Shown: positions 9,247 to 18,211, counted from the stretch's first letter. The stretch is 64,000 nt of DNA from Roseivivax sediminis (GCF_900112685.1 NZ_FOMS01000002.1:62001-126000), one strand, 5' to 3'. Notes: generated from the letters alone by a model not told the origin. A program made the numbers and translations.

Positions 9247-10441
9247 GGCTGAGGCTCCTTGGCTGACCATCGTCGGTCTGGGCGAGGATGGACCGGAGGG
9301 CCTGCCGCCTGCAAGCCGTGCCGCGCTGGAGGCGGCTGAGGTCGTCTACGGCGCACCGCGTCACCTGTCCCTGCTGCCCGATGTCGGCGCGGAGCGGATC
9401 GAGTGGCCCGTTCCCTTTTCGGATGGGTTGGAGACGCTCGACGCCTTGCGCGGGCGGCGGACTGTGGTGCTTGCCTCCGGCGATCCGTTCTGGTTCGGCG
9501 TCGGCCGGGTGATCGCGGCGCGGCTGACGCCGGGCGAATGGCGGGCGCTGCCGGGGCCGTCGACCTTCTCGCTCGCCGCCGCGCGGATGGGCTGGGCGTT
9601 GGAGACGACGGTTTGCATCGGCCTCCACGCCGCGCCGCTGTCGCGACTGCGGCCGCACCTGGCGAAGGGCCGGCGGATCGTCGTGCTCCTGCGCGACGGG
9701 GAGGCGGTGTTCGACCTGTGCGGCTGGCTCACGGCAAGCGGCTTTGCCGAGACGCGTGTCACGGTGCTGGAAGCGCTGGGCGGCCCGCGCGAGCGCCGCA
9801 CCGAGGGGGCCGCCGGCAAACTGTGCGGGGACTTCGCCCACCCGGTCTGCGCCGCGCTGGAGATCGCGGGGACAGGCAGCGTGCTGCCGTCGTCGTCCGG
9901 GCTCAACGACGATGTCTTCGACCATGACGGGCAGATCACCAAGCGTCCGGTCCGGGCGCTGACCTTGTCGGCGCTCGCCCCGCGGGCGGGAGAACTGCTG
10001 TGGGATATCGGCGGCGGGTCTGGGTCCGTCGGGATCGAATGGCTGCTGTCGCATCCCCTGACCGAGGCGATCAGCATAGAGGCGCAGCCCGAGCGCGCCG
10101 CGCGTATCCGCGACAACGCAATGCAGCTCGGTGTCGACCGACTTCGGGTGGTCGAGGGGCGCGCGCCCGAGGCGCTGGGTGTGCTTCCAGCGCCCGATGC
10201 GGTCTTTGTCGGCGGTGGCCTGTCGGAGGCGCTGCTGACGGCGCTGGCAGAACGTCTCGCCCCCGGTACGCGGCTGGTCGCGAACGCCGTGACGCTGGAG
10301 AGCGAGGCGCTGCTGGCCGATTGGCACGCAAGGTGCGGCGGCGATCTGATGCGGATCGAACTGGCACAGGCGGCGCCGCTCGGCACAAAGCGCGGCTGGC
10401 AAGGCGCCTACCCGGTGGTGCAATGGCGGGGCACGCTGTGA
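9245..10441 (+). CDS. cobL: Precorrin-6Y C5,15-methyltransferase (decarboxylating)
   Basis: 398 residues, the fused two-domain form. The N-terminal half (about 1-200) is a tetrapyrrole methylase ([27 protein letters not shown]) that methylates C-5. The C-terminal half (about 215-398) is a class I SAM methyltransferase with [18 protein letters not shown], which methylates C-15 and decarboxylates the C-12 acetate. The ATG at 9245 was chosen because the domain starts at residue 7; it shares the CATG tetranucleotide with the divergent cobK start. cobE begins inside its last codons. Confidence 0.95.
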   Translation: MAEAPWLTIVGLGEDGPEGLPPASRAALEAAEVVYGAPRHLSLLPDVGAERIEWPVPFSDGLETLDALRGRRTVVLASGDPFWFGVGRVIAARLTPGEWRALPGPSTFSLAAARMGWALETTVCIGLHAAPLSRLRPHLAKGRRIVVLLRDGEAVFDLCGWLTASGFAETRVTVLEALGGPRERRTEGAAGKLCGDFAHPVCAALEIAGTGSVLPSSSGLNDDVFDHDGQITKRPVRALTLSALAPRAGELLWDIGGGSGSVGIEWLLSHPLTEAISIEAQPERAARIRDNAMQLGVDRLRVVEGRAPEALGVLPAPDAVFVGGGLSEALLTALAERLAPGTRLVANAVTLESEALLADWHARCGGDLMRIELAQAAPLGTKRGWQGAYPVVQWRGTL

Positions 10442-10803
10442 TCGTGGCGGGCTTCGGGTTCCGCAGCGGCGTGAGCGAAGGCAGCTTCGCGGATGCGCTG
10501 GCGAAGGCGGGTGGCCGGAGCCCTGCCTGCATTGCCACCGCCGCCGCGAAAGCGGACGATCCTGCCCTGCAAGCTTTCGCCGCGGCGCGCGGGCTTGCCG
10601 TCGAAGCGGTGGACAATGCCGCGCTGGCCCGGCAGGACACGCGCACAAGGTCGGAGGCGTCGCAGGCCGCCCACGGCACCGGCAGCGTCGCCGAGGCCGC
10701 GGCGCTGGCCGCCGCCGGACCGGGCGCGCGGCTTCTGGGTTCGCGCGTCGTCTCGACGGATCGCCGCGCCACCTGCGCGCTGGCAGAGGGAGGCACGACA
10801 TGA
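10423..10803 (+). CDS. cobE: Cobalamin biosynthesis protein CobE (CbiG C-terminal domain)
   Basis: 126 residues beginning [20 protein letters not shown], the start typical of the CobE/CbiG_C domain; [15 protein letters not shown] is the conserved later block. CobE is needed for the aerobic pathway, but its exact reaction is not settled. The start was placed at ATG 10423, inside the cobL end, because the family begins within a few residues of GFGFR. It overlaps cobM by 4 bases. Confidence 0.88.
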   Translation: MAGHAVIVAGFGFRSGVSEGSFADALAKAGGRSPACIATAAAKADDPALQAFAAARGLAVEAVDNAALARQDTRTRSEASQAAHGTGSVAEAAALAAAGPGARLLGSRVVSTDRRATCALAEGGTT

Positions 10804-11606
10804 AGGTGCATTTCATCGGTGCCGGTCCCGGCGCCCCGGATCTTCTGACCCTGCGCGGGCGCGACCTGATCGCCGCCGCGCCGGTCTGCCTCTATGCCGG
10901 CTCGCTGGTGCCGAAGGCGGTGCTGGGCCATTGCCCGGACGGCGCGCGCATCGTGAACACCGCGCCGATGGACCTCGATGCGATCATGGCGGAGATCCGC
11001 GCCGCACGCGACGCCGGCCACGACGTCGCCCGGCTCCATTCGGGTGACATGTCGGTCTGGTCGGCGATGGGCGAACAGATCCGGCGGCTCGAGGCCGAGG
11101 GCATCGCCTACACCGTCACGCCGGGTGTTCCCGCCTTCTCCGCCGCCGCCGCCGCGCTCGGGGCGGAACTGACGCTGCCCGGCATCGCGCAATCGGTGGT
11201 GCTGACGCGCACGCCGGGACGGGCAAGCTCCATGCCCGAAGGCGAGACGCTGGAGGCCTTCGCCGCCACCGGCGCGACGCTCGCCATCCACCTGTCGGTG
11301 CAGAACCTCGGCGCGGTGGTCGGGGACCTGGTGCCGCATTACGGCGCCGACTGCCCCGTCGCCGTCGTTTACCGGGCAAGCTGGCCGGACGAGCGTATCG
11401 TGCGCGCGACGCTCGGCACCATCGAGGACGAGATGGGCGAGGGCATCACCCGCACCGCGCTGATCCTCGTCGGGCCGGCGCTGGCGGCCGAGGATTTCAC
11501 GGAAAGTCGGCTCTACGCCGCCGATTACGACCGCCGCTACCGCCCACAGGACGCGGCGAGCCCGTGGGCCGGCTGGCAGGACGACACCGGGGGCGCGCAT
11601 GGCTGA
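10800..11606 (+). CDS. cobM: Precorrin-4 C11-methyltransferase
   Basis: 268 residues of the tetrapyrrole methylase family. Diagnostic stretches are [18 protein letters not shown], the [10 protein letters not shown] segment, [17 protein letters not shown] and [21 protein letters not shown]. CobM methylates C-11 of precorrin-4 to give precorrin-5. ATGA start overlap with cobE; its end overlaps cobB by 8 bases. Confidence 0.95.
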   Translation: MKVHFIGAGPGAPDLLTLRGRDLIAAAPVCLYAGSLVPKAVLGHCPDGARIVNTAPMDLDAIMAEIRAARDAGHDVARLHSGDMSVWSAMGEQIRRLEAEGIAYTVTPGVPAFSAAAAALGAELTLPGIAQSVVLTRTPGRASSMPEGETLEAFAATGATLAIHLSVQNLGAVVGDLVPHYGADCPVAVVYRASWPDERIVRATLGTIEDEMGEGITRTALILVGPALAAEDFTESRLYAADYDRRYRPQDAASPWAGWQDDTGGAHG

Positions 11607-12915
11607 CTGGCCGACCGGGCTTCTCGTTTCCGCCCCGTCCTCGGGGACCGGCAAGACGACGGTGATGCTGGGCCTTCTGCGGGCGCTGGCCGATGACGGC
11701 GTGCGCGTGCAGCCGTTCAAGTCGGGGCCCGATTACATTGACCCGGCCTTTCACCGGGCCGCGTCGGGGCGCGATTCGTTCAACCTCGACACCTGGGCGA
11801 TGGGCGACGGGCTCCTGTCCGCCATCGCCGCGCGGGCCGAGGGGGCGGATCTGTGCCTCGGCGAGGGGTCCATGGGGCTTTACGACGGGGTCGCCACACG
11901 GGGCCGCGTCGGTTTCGGGTCGAGCGCGGAGACCGCCGCGCGCATGGGCTGGCCGGTGATCCTCGTGCTCGATGTCGGCGGGCAGGCGCAATCGGCGGCG
12001 GCGACGGCGCTCGGCTTTGCCGCCTATGCGCCGGACCTGCCCTTCGCCGGCGTGATCCTCAACCGCGTGGCGAGCCCGCGGCACGAACGCCTGACCCGGC
12101 TGGGGATGGAGCGCGCCGGCCTGCCGGTCCTCGGCGTCCTGCCCCGGCGGGGCGATCTGACCCTGCCGGAGCGGCATCTCGGCCTGATCCAGGCGGTCGA
12201 ACATCCCGATCTCGACGCCGCCATCGGCGGCTATGCCAGCTTCCTGCGCGAGCATGTGGATCTGCCGGCGATCAAGGCGGCGGCGCGCAGCGGCCCGGCG
12301 CCAAGCAGCGGCGCGCTGCCGCGTCCGCCGGCGCAGCGCATCGCGCTGGCGCAGGATGCCGCGTTCTCCTTCACCTATCCGCACCTCCTGCGCGGCTGGC
12401 GCGCGGCAGGGGCGGAGATTCTGCCGTTTTCTCCGCTTGCCAACGAGGCGCCCGATCCCTCGGCCGACCTTGTCTGGCTGCCCGGCGGCTACCCGGAACT
12501 GCACGCCGGCCGCATCGCCGCCGCCGAGCGGTTCCGCGAGGGTCTGCACAAGCACGCCCAGACCAGGCCGGTGCACGGCGAGTGCGGCGGTTACATGGCG
12601 CTCGGCGAGGCGCTGATCGACAAGGAGGGCGTGCGGCACCGGATGGCGGGCCTTCTCGGGCTCGTGACCTCCTACGAGAAGCGCAAGTTCCACCTCGGCT
12701 ACCGCCGCGCGGTGCTCAAGGCGCCGATGCCGGGGCAGGCGGCGGGGACGGCGCTGCGCGGGCACGAATTCCACTACTCGACGATCCTCGAGCAGCCCGA
12801 CGCGATCCTCGCCGCGGTGGCCGATGCCGACGGCGCTGCGGTGCCCGAAACCGGATCGCGCCGCGGCCACGTCACCGGGACCTTCTTCCATCTCATCTCG
12901 GCGGAGGCGGCATGA
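11599..12915 (+). CDS. cobB: Hydrogenobyrinic acid a,c-diamide synthase
   Basis: 438 residues, CobB/CbiA family. An N-terminal ATP-binding synthetase domain with the P-loop [11 protein letters not shown] (residues 11-21) is followed by a class I-type glutamine amidotransferase domain whose nucleophile is C329 in [13 protein letters not shown]. It amidates the a and c side chains before cobalt insertion, so it acts immediately upstream of CobNST. The C-terminal FHYS and HVTGTFFHL residues also fit the family. It overlaps cobM (8 bases) and cobA (4 bases). Confidence 0.95.
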   Translation: MADWPTGLLVSAPSSGTGKTTVMLGLLRALADDGVRVQPFKSGPDYIDPAFHRAASGRDSFNLDTWAMGDGLLSAIAARAEGADLCLGEGSMGLYDGVATRGRVGFGSSAETAARMGWPVILVLDVGGQAQSAAATALGFAAYAPDLPFAGVILNRVASPRHERLTRLGMERAGLPVLGVLPRRGDLTLPERHLGLIQAVEHPDLDAAIGGYASFLREHVDLPAIKAAARSGPAPSSGALPRPPAQRIALAQDAAFSFTYPHLLRGWRAAGAEILPFSPLANEAPDPSADLVWLPGGYPELHAGRIAAAERFREGLHKHAQTRPVHGECGGYMALGEALIDKEGVRHRMAGLLGLVTSYEKRKFHLGYRRAVLKAPMPGQAAGTALRGHEFHYSTILEQPDAILAAVADADGAAVPETGSRRGHVTGTFFHLISAEAA

Positions 12916-13631
12916 CCGGGTTCGTCAGCTTCGTCGGCTCCGGCCCCGGCGATCCGGAGCTTCTGACCCTGAAGGCGGTGGACCGGCTGAAGCGCGCCGA
13001 TGCGGTGCTGTTCGACGACCTCTCCTCCGGCCCGATCCTGAGCCATGCCGGGCCGGGCGCGGACCTCATCGGAGTCGGCAAGCGGGCCGGGCGACCGTCG
13101 CCCCGGCAGCACCATGTGTCGCGCCTTCTGGTCGACTATGCGGCGGATGGCGGGCGCGTGGTGCGGCTCAAGGGCGGCGACGGCGGCCTCTTCGGTCGGC
13201 TGGAGGAAGAGCTGGTGGCGCTGCGCGAGGCCGGCATCCCCTACGAGATCGTGCCGGGCGTGCCCTCGGCGGTCGCGGCGGCGGCGGCGGCGGGCATCCC
13301 GCTGACCCGGCGCCTGACGGCGCGGCGCGTTCAGTTCGTCACCGGCCACGACGTCACCGGCACGCTGCCGACCGACATCGACATCGGCGCGCTGGCCGAT
13401 CCGGCGGCCTGTACCGTCGTCTACATGGGCAAGCGCACCTTCCCGGACCTTGCAGAGACGCTGATGGCGCGCGGCCTGCCGCCCGAGACGCCGGCGATGC
13501 TTGCCGAAGGCGTCAGCACGGAGCATCAGCGTATCACCCGCAGCACGGTGGGCGCGCTGGCCGATAGTCTGCGCGAGGCGCCGGGCGACCTGCCGGCGCT
13601 GATCTTCTACGGGCCGCTGGCCGATGCGTGA
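12912..13631 (+). CDS. cobA: Uroporphyrinogen-III C-methyltransferase
   Basis: 239 residues, the SUMT that makes precorrin-2 from uroporphyrinogen III and commits tetrapyrroles to the corrin branch. Motifs are VGSGPGDPELLTLKA, VLFDDL, VVRLKGGD and VPGVPSAVAAAAAAGIPLTRR. The usual KGGDPFxFGRGxEE block reads KGGDGGLFGRLEEE here, a departure in a normally conserved loop (see findings). ATG 12912 overlaps the cobB stop. It lies late in the operon although it catalyses the first committed step. Confidence 0.9.
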   Translation: MTGFVSFVGSGPGDPELLTLKAVDRLKRADAVLFDDLSSGPILSHAGPGADLIGVGKRAGRPSPRQHHVSRLLVDYAADGGRVVRLKGGDGGLFGRLEEELVALREAGIPYEIVPGVPSAVAAAAAAGIPLTRRLTARRVQFVTGHDVTGTLPTDIDIGALADPAACTVVYMGKRTFPDLAETLMARGLPPETPAMLAEGVSTEHQRITRSTVGALADSLREAPGDLPALIFYGPLADA

Positions 13632-14355
13632 TCTGTGGCTCATCGGCATCGGGACGGGCAATCCCGATCACCTCACCCGTGCCGGGGAACGCGCTCTGCG
13701 CGAGGCGTCGTGCATCCTCGTGCCGCGCAAGGGGACGGAGAAATCCGATCTCGCGGAGCTGCGCCACCACATCCTGCGCGCGGTCGGCGCCACGGCTACG
13801 GTCGCGGAGTTCGACATGCCGGTGCGGGACGAGTCGCTGCCCTACCACGAACGGGTGCGCCGCTGGCACGACGATATCGCCGGTCTCTGGCGCGCGGCGG
13901 CGGCGGGGGCCAAGGGTCCGGTGGCGATGCTGGTCTGGGGCGACCCGGCGCTCTACGACAGTACGCTGCGCATCGCCGAGCGGTTCGATCCCGCGCCGCG
14001 CCTGCGGGTGATCCCCGGGATCACCGCGCTACAGGCCCTGACCGCCGCGCACGCGATCCCGTTCAACACGGTCAACGGCTCGGTCCTTGTCACGACGGGG
14101 CGGCAGTTGCGCGACCACGGCTGGCCCGAGGGGGCGGACACGGTGGCGGTCATGCTCGACGGCGAGTGCAGTTTCCGGGGCGTTGACCCGCACGGCGTCT
14201 GGATCTGGTGGGGCGCGTTCCTCGGCATGGAGAACGAGGTGCTGGTGTCGGGGCCGCTGGGCGAGGCCGGCAACCGGATCGTCGAGGCCAGGCGCGAGGC
14301 CCGCGCCGCCCATGGCTGGCTGATGGACACCTACCTGATGCGGCGCGTGGAATGA
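13624..14355 (+). CDS. cobF: Precorrin-6A synthase (deacetylating)
   Basis: 243 residues. CobF methylates C-1 of precorrin-5 and releases the extruded acetyl group as acetate; it is specific to the aerobic pathway. Recognisable blocks are LWLIGIGTGNPDHLT, ILVPRKGTEKSDLAELR, the long mid-region LPYHERVRRWHDDIA, LVWGDPALYDSTLRIAE and IPGITALQALTAAHAIPFNT. It overlaps cobA by 8 bases and the next gene by 4 (ATGA). Confidence 0.94.
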   Translation: MRDLWLIGIGTGNPDHLTRAGERALREASCILVPRKGTEKSDLAELRHHILRAVGATATVAEFDMPVRDESLPYHERVRRWHDDIAGLWRAAAAGAKGPVAMLVWGDPALYDSTLRIAERFDPAPRLRVIPGITALQALTAAHAIPFNTVNGSVLVTTGRQLRDHGWPEGADTVAVMLDGECSFRGVDPHGVWIWWGAFLGMENEVLVSGPLGEAGNRIVEARREARAAHGWLMDTYLMRRVE

Positions 14356-14666
14356 GCGTCGTGCTGCGGCTCTGCCGAACCTGCGAGGGACCGGACTGGG
14401 CCATGTTGCGCACCGCGCTCGAGGATCTCGATGTCCGCATCGTGCCGCAGGACTGCATGAACGGCTGTGCCGATCCGGTGTCGATGGCGCTGCAGGCGCC
14501 GGGCCGGGCAACGTATTTCTTCACCGGTATCGACCCGGAGGCCGACGCGGCCGACATCGTCGCGACAATCCGTACCTATCTCGAAGCGCCGGACGGCTGG
14601 ATCGGGGATGCGCGGCCCTGCGGCCGCCTGCGCCTGTGCCTCAGGGGGCGGGTGCCGGCCCTCTAG
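14352..14666 (+). CDS. DUF1636 family ferredoxin-like protein (second, operon-terminal)
   Basis: 104 residues starting MSVVLRLCRTC. Cysteine spacing C8-x2-C11 and C35-x3-C39 (DCMNGC) matches the DUF1636 protein at 506-901, although this copy lacks the third downstream cysteine (C61 there) and is shorter. An Fe-S thioredoxin-like fold is the family expectation; its function is unknown. It is the last gene of the cob operon and is translationally coupled to cobF. Its stop lies three bases from the end of the convergent His-rich gene, so the two transcripts meet here. Confidence 0.75.
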   Translation: MSVVLRLCRTCEGPDWAMLRTALEDLDVRIVPQDCMNGCADPVSMALQAPGRATYFFTGIDPEADAADIVATIRTYLEAPDGWIGDARPCGRLRLCLRGRVPAL

Positions 14667-14669
14667 GAT

Positions 14670-15146
14670 CTAGGACCCGGCACCGAGCGTGACGCTTTCC
14701 GACAGGGCCTCGCCGTCCGCCGCGAGCACGCGGTGGTCGTTGGCGTTGAGCGTCACGGTGACACGCGCACCCTCGGACGCGTCGAGATGGACCCAGGGCG
14801 AGTAGACGCGGGCGATCTTCACACCGTCCACGTAGACATGCGCGTGCCCCTCGCCGGGCACGTGGTCGCCGCTGGCACGTTCGGGCGCGAAGCTGAAGCC
14901 GTCCGTGGCGATGTGCAGGTTCCAGCCGCTGTCGGGGTCGCGGCTGGCCGACAGGGTCAGCGCGGTGCCATCCGGGGCGTCGAGCGTCTCGGAATGGTCG
15001 TGGCCGGCACCCTGCGTTCCCGCGTGGTGCGCGGGGTTACCGTGGTCGTGCCCGTCGAGCGTGATGCCCCCGGCGGCGGCGATCGTGAAGCCGATGCCAC
15101 CGCCGAAGACAAGCCCGATCAGAAGAAGCGGGATGGATCTGTCCAT
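14670..15146 (-). CDS. His-rich membrane-anchored protein linked to CbtAB
   Basis: 158 residues. An N-terminal hydrophobic segment (about residues 4-26, IPLLLIGLVFGGGIGFTIAA) looks like a signal anchor. It is followed by a His-rich linker with GHDHGNPAHHAG and GHDHSE (about 32-52) and a roughly 100-residue periplasmic-type beta domain containing HVYVDGVKIARVYSPW. I do not recognise a named family. Position (last gene behind the B12 riboswitch, cbtB and cbtA, 4 bases after the cbtA stop) and the histidines suggest periplasmic cobalt binding or delivery to CbtA; this is inference. No clear Shine-Dalgarno, so translation is probably coupled to cbtA. Confidence 0.7.
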   Translation of the reverse strand: MDRSIPLLLIGLVFGGGIGFTIAAAGGITLDGHDHGNPAHHAGTQGAGHDHSETLDAPDGTALTLSASRDPDSGWNLHIATDGFSFAPERASGDHVPGEGHAHVYVDGVKIARVYSPWVHLDASEGARVTVTLNANDHRVLAADGEALSESVTLGAGS

Positions 15147-15150
15147 GCGC

Positions 15151-15852
15151 TCAGGCCGGTTGCGCGGCGCCCTGGCCGGCGGTCTCGCGGGCCCAGAAGT
15201 AGCCGGCGAAACCGCCCAGCACGACCCACGCCGCCATGCCGATCCCCAGCGCCCTTGCAGCGAAGAGCGCGCCGATCTCGGTTGGCACGGGGCCGGTAAA
15301 GACCTCGGGCTCCGGCGCGCCGATGGCGTGGGGCGCTATCAGGAGAACCGCAGCTGCACCCCAGTGCAGCCAGCTCTTGCCGAAGCCGATCAGCCACATC
15401 GCCGCCGCCGCTGCGACGACCGTGAGCACCCACCAGACCTGCCGGGCGCCAACATCGGCGGCCGCGACGCCGGGCACTTCGGGCGCCAGCGTCAGACCGG
15501 GCGCGAAATGCACGGCGACGAAGCCGCAGACGCCCCAGATCAGGCCGGCCCGTGCGGTGATCCGCGCCCCGCGGCCTTGCGCCAGCGCCATCAACGGCAC
15601 CAGGATCAGCGCGTAGCCGGAATAGATCAGCATGGTAAAGACGATGCTGAGCCCGTCTCGCACCGGGGAAAAGCCGCCGACGGCCTGCTCGGCCGGAACG
15701 GCCGACGCGGCGCCGAAATGCACCAGTTCGCCGCTCTCATAAAGCTCGGCATGCAGCAGGACCGGCTGCACGAAGACAAGCTGCAGAAGGGCGGCAATCA
15801 GCCCCGTTGCAGCACCAGCGAACAACGCGCTGGTCAAAATCCGGGTGAACAT
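15151..15852 (-). CDS. cbtA: CbtA family cobalt transporter subunit
   Basis: 233 residues with about five predicted membrane helices, matching CbtA, the proposed membrane permease for cobalt uptake found under B12 riboswitches. The N-terminal helix ALFAGAATGLIAALLQLVFV with HAELYE after it and the GRGARITARAGLIWGVCGFVAVHFAPGL region are typical. An upstream in-frame extension (to 15927) has no membrane character, so ATG 15852 was chosen. It lies 4 bases downstream of cbtB. Confidence 0.88.
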   Translation of the reverse strand: MFTRILTSALFAGAATGLIAALLQLVFVQPVLLHAELYESGELVHFGAASAVPAEQAVGGFSPVRDGLSIVFTMLIYSGYALILVPLMALAQGRGARITARAGLIWGVCGFVAVHFAPGLTLAPEVPGVAAADVGARQVWWVLTVVAAAAAMWLIGFGKSWLHWGAAAVLLIAPHAIGAPEPEVFTGPVPTEIGALFAARALGIGMAAWVVLGGFAGYFWARETAGQGAAQPA

Positions 15853-15856
15853 CGGC

Positions 15857-16030
15857 TCAGTGGCAGGGGAAGCCGGTGGCGTGACGCACGTCATGCGCCG
15901 CGTCGTGCAGTGCGGAGGCCTGCACATGGCCGGTCAGCGTCACGATACCGACGCCGATGAGCGCGGCGAAAATGCCCGCGCCCAGAAGGCCGGTTCGGGA
16001 TCCGCTCGCGAGCGTCGAGGTTGCGTTCAT
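15857..16030 (-). CDS. cbtB: CbtB family cobalt transporter subunit
   Basis: 57 residues beginning MNATSTLASGSRTG. It has one membrane helix (AGIFAALIGVGIVTLTGH) and the hallmark CbtB C-terminus HDAAHDVRHATGFPCH, whose histidines and terminal Cys-His probably bind the metal. It directly follows the minus-strand B12 riboswitch. The much longer upstream open frame runs through the riboswitch and is not coding. Confidence 0.92.
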   Translation of the reverse strand: MNATSTLASGSRTGLLGAGIFAALIGVGIVTLTGHVQASALHDAAHDVRHATGFPCH

Positions 16031-16083
16031 GTCTGTCACTCCTTGCCATCTCACCCGAGGGCGTCTTGCGTCGCTCGTGGTCG

Positions 16084-16253
16084 GCAGGTCTCCTGGCTTG
16101 CGGGTCGTCGCCTCGGGCCGGCCTTCCCGGATCTCTCCAGTGGCATCGTCGGCCCGTGCTCGCCGCTCACAGTTGCGGGGGCAGCTGCCGGCTTGGCGCG
16201 GATGCGCCGCACGGCATTCCCTCTTGCGCCCGGCGCCTGGGACGCCGGAACCG
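16084..16253 (-). promoter_or_regulatory. Cobalamin (B12) riboswitch upstream of cbtB-cbtA
   Basis: On the minus strand the canonical aptamer blocks run in order: GGTTCC, GCAAGAGGGAATGCCGTG, GCTGCCCCCGCAACTGTGA, ATGCCACTGG, CGGGAAGG and CGCAAGCCAGGAGACCTGCC. It is a closer consensus match than the riboswitch at 197-396. Roughly 50 bases separate it from the cbtB start, which is short and points to control of translation initiation or a compact terminator. It couples cobalt import to cobalamin level. Confidence 0.95.
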
Positions 16254-16371
16254 ATCACACACCCGTCATTGGCAGATGGACCCCGCGCCGGTCAATCGGA
16301 ATCGCCCAGGCGGCGTCTGAGTTGCCCGCTGGGGGCGCTCATGGGGATACGGGCGCACCGCTCCGGTCACG

Positions 16372-16671
16372 TCACGCGGCGCCGCCAAATCGCTTGAGCA
16401 GGGTCATCAGGTCGAGATCGTCGTCCTCGTCGGTCTCGATCTGCAATCGCCCGTCGTGACCATGCAGCACGCCCGCGTCGCCATCCCAGGTGACCGTGTC
16501 GTCCCCGCGGAACATCTGATTGACGACAGGCGGCATCCTGTCCGCCGCGGCGGCGCCCGGCCCGTCGCAGCAGCCGGGCCTCTCGGCAGTCGCGGCCGCG
16601 CGATCGAGGTCGATCCTGTTATCCGGGTTTCCCACGAGCTCCGGTTGCACGACGTTCCCGCCAATCTTCAT
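16372..16671 (-). CDS. Hypothetical small acidic protein
   Basis: A 99-residue open frame, [18 protein letters not shown] to the end [19 protein letters not shown] Shine-Dalgarno-like stretch precedes the ATG. The C-terminal third is acidic ([12 protein letters not shown]) and there are two adjacent cysteines (PGCCDG). No family recognised, no membrane segment or signal. It lies just upstream of, and on the same strand as, the cbtB riboswitch. The alternative is that it is non-coding; only the plausible RBS and amino-acid composition support it. Confidence 0.4.
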   Translation of the reverse strand: MKIGGNVVQPELVGNPDNRIDLDRAAATAERPGCCDGPGAAAADRMPPVVNQMFRGDDTVTWDGDAGVLHGHDGRLQIETDEDDDLDLMTLLKRFGGAA

Positions 16672-17125
16672 GTTTATTCCCTTCGGCCTCGAGGCCCCAC
16701 GATTATGGACGATGTATCCCTCCGCCGCACCCGCCTGGGTCGCCCGTAAGGCGGTGCCGTGGGGAAACGGCGGCCCCTTCAGGCGACTTCCTCAGCTGCA
16801 AGCTATTGTTTTACAAAAAGATAAGAGGATGTGTCGGACGCCGGCGCGACGATCGAGCCGCCACCGCCGTCTGTTGCCCCGGACGCATCAAAGCCGGGCC
16901 ACGCGGGCGTCCTTTTCCCGCCGGGAAATCGCCACATTTCGGAAAGCGAGAGTTCGGACCGAATCACGCGGTTTCACGGCCCCGTCGTCCCTGCCGCTTC
17001 TTTGGGCTCGAAATACGCCGGGAGCGCGAGGGCAGAGCCCTCGCCCCGCTCTCCGCCGATGCGCCGCTTTGGCGCTTTTCTCCGCCGGACCGCGCCGTTA
17101 TGACGGCGCACGGGAGGCACGCGAT
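16672..17125. other. Intergenic region between the small acidic ORF and hisC
   Basis: About 450 bases with no convincing gene. It holds an AT-rich stretch around 16803-16832 containing the short inverted repeat TTGT-TTT-ACAA, a plausible divergent promoter zone. It also holds a degenerate copy of the dispersed hairpin element (16997-17043). The good ribosome-binding site GGGAGG just before the hisC ATG closes it. Confidence 0.5.
16997..17043 (-). repeat. Dispersed hairpin/GAGTATTT element, divergent copy upstream of hisC
   Basis: Read on the minus strand, a perfect 7-base stem CGAGGGC-TCT-GCCCTCG (17027-17043) is followed by a diverged core (GGCGTATTTCGAGCCCAAAG, then AAG at 16997-17018). 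The layout matches the copies at 45432-45490 and 54882-54930, but the core differs at several positions. Confidence 0.45.
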
Positions 17126-18211
17126 ATGGGCGAGATCAGGCCGCAGCCCGGCATTCTGGACATCGAGCTCTACCAGGGCGGCAAGGCCTCGGTGGAGGGC
17201 GTGTCCAATGTCGTCAAGCTGAGCTCCAACGAGAATCCGTTCGGGCCGAGCCCCGCGGCGCAGGAAGCCGTCCGACGCGTCCTGCACGAGATGCACCGTT
17301 ATCCCTCCACTGACCACGCAGCCCTGCGCGCCGCCATAGCGGAGGTGCACGGGCTGGCTTTTTCGCGAATCGTCTGTGGCGTCGGCTCGGACGAGATCAT
17401 CCATTTTCTCTGTCAGGCCTATGCCGGTCCGGGCGACGAGGTCGTTCATACCGAGCACGGCTTCGGCATGTACAAGATCAGCGCCCGTGCCGCCGGCGCC
17501 ACCCCGGTCGAGGTGCGCGAGAAGGAGCGGGTGACTGACGTCGACGCACTTCTGGCCGCCTGCACGGAGCGCACGAAGCTGGTCTTCATCGCCAACCCGA
17601 ACAATCCCACGGGCACGATGATCGGCCTCGCGGAGATAGAGCGGCTGGCCGAAGGGCTGCCGCCCCAGGCGATCCTGGTGCTCGACGGCGCCTATGCCGA
17701 ATTCGTGGAAGGCTACGACGGCGGCGCGCGGTTGGTCGACGGGCGCGACAACGTCGTGATGACGCGCACCTTCTCCAAGCTCTACGGGCTCGGAGGGATG
17801 CGCGTCGGCTGGGGTTACGGCCCGCAAGAGATCATCGACGTGCTGAATCGCATCCGCGGACCGTTCAACCTGTCCATTCCGGCGCTCGCCGCCGCCGAGG
17901 CGTCGATCCGCGACATCGACTTCGTGGAGCGGTGCCGGTCCGAGAACACCCGCCTGCGCACCTGGCTCGCCGAGGCGCTGATGGAGCACGGGGTGCCCTC
18001 CGATACCTCCTGCGCCAATTTCATCCTCGCGCGGTTTGCGGACCGCGACGAGGCGGAGGCCTGCGATCTGTTCCTCCAGCGCGAGGGTCTGATCGTGCGG
18101 CGGGTGGCGGGCTACAACCTGCCCGCGGCCTTGCGTATCACCGTGGGGGACGAGGCGTCCTGCCGCCGGGTCGCCCATGTCATCGGCCGCTTCAAGGCGG
18201 GGGAGCGATGA
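17126..18211 (+). CDS. hisC: Histidinol-phosphate aminotransferase
   Basis: 361 residues, class I/II PLP aminotransferase. Landmarks are the N-terminal [31 protein letters not shown] and the PLP-binding lysine K218 in [18 protein letters not shown]. HisC converts imidazole-acetol phosphate to histidinol phosphate; in this order a hisC beside tyrC probably also serves tyrosine/phenylalanine transamination. ATG 17126 was chosen for its GGGAGG RBS and because the family N-terminus is [13 protein letters not shown]-like. Stop overlaps tyrC. Confidence 0.93.
   Translation: MGEIRPQPGILDIELYQGGKASVEGVSNVVKLSSNENPFGPSPAAQEAVRRVLHEMHRYPSTDHAALRAAIAEVHGLAFSRIVCGVGSDEIIHFLCQAYAGPGDEVVHTEHGFGMYKISARAAGATPVEVREKERVTDVDALLAACTERTKLVFIANPNNPTGTMIGLAEIERLAEGLPPQAILVLDGAYAEFVEGYDGGARLVDGRDNVVMTRTFSKLYGLGGMRVGWGYGPQEIIDVLNRIRGPFNLSIPALAAAEASIRDIDFVERCRSENTRLRTWLAEALMEHGVPSDTSCANFILARFADRDEAEACDLFLQREGLIVRRVAGYNLPAALRITVGDEASCRRVAHVIGRFKAGER

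Noticed and set aside
7652-10816. Very long minus-strand open frame through cobJ to cobE
   Set aside because: Antisense frames stay open in GC-rich DNA; its translation is Arg/Pro-rich and the plus-strand genes are clearly homologous families.
16822-17103. Short plus-strand frames upstream of hisC
   Set aside because: They run through the hairpin element with no RBS or recognisable protein; treated as non-coding.
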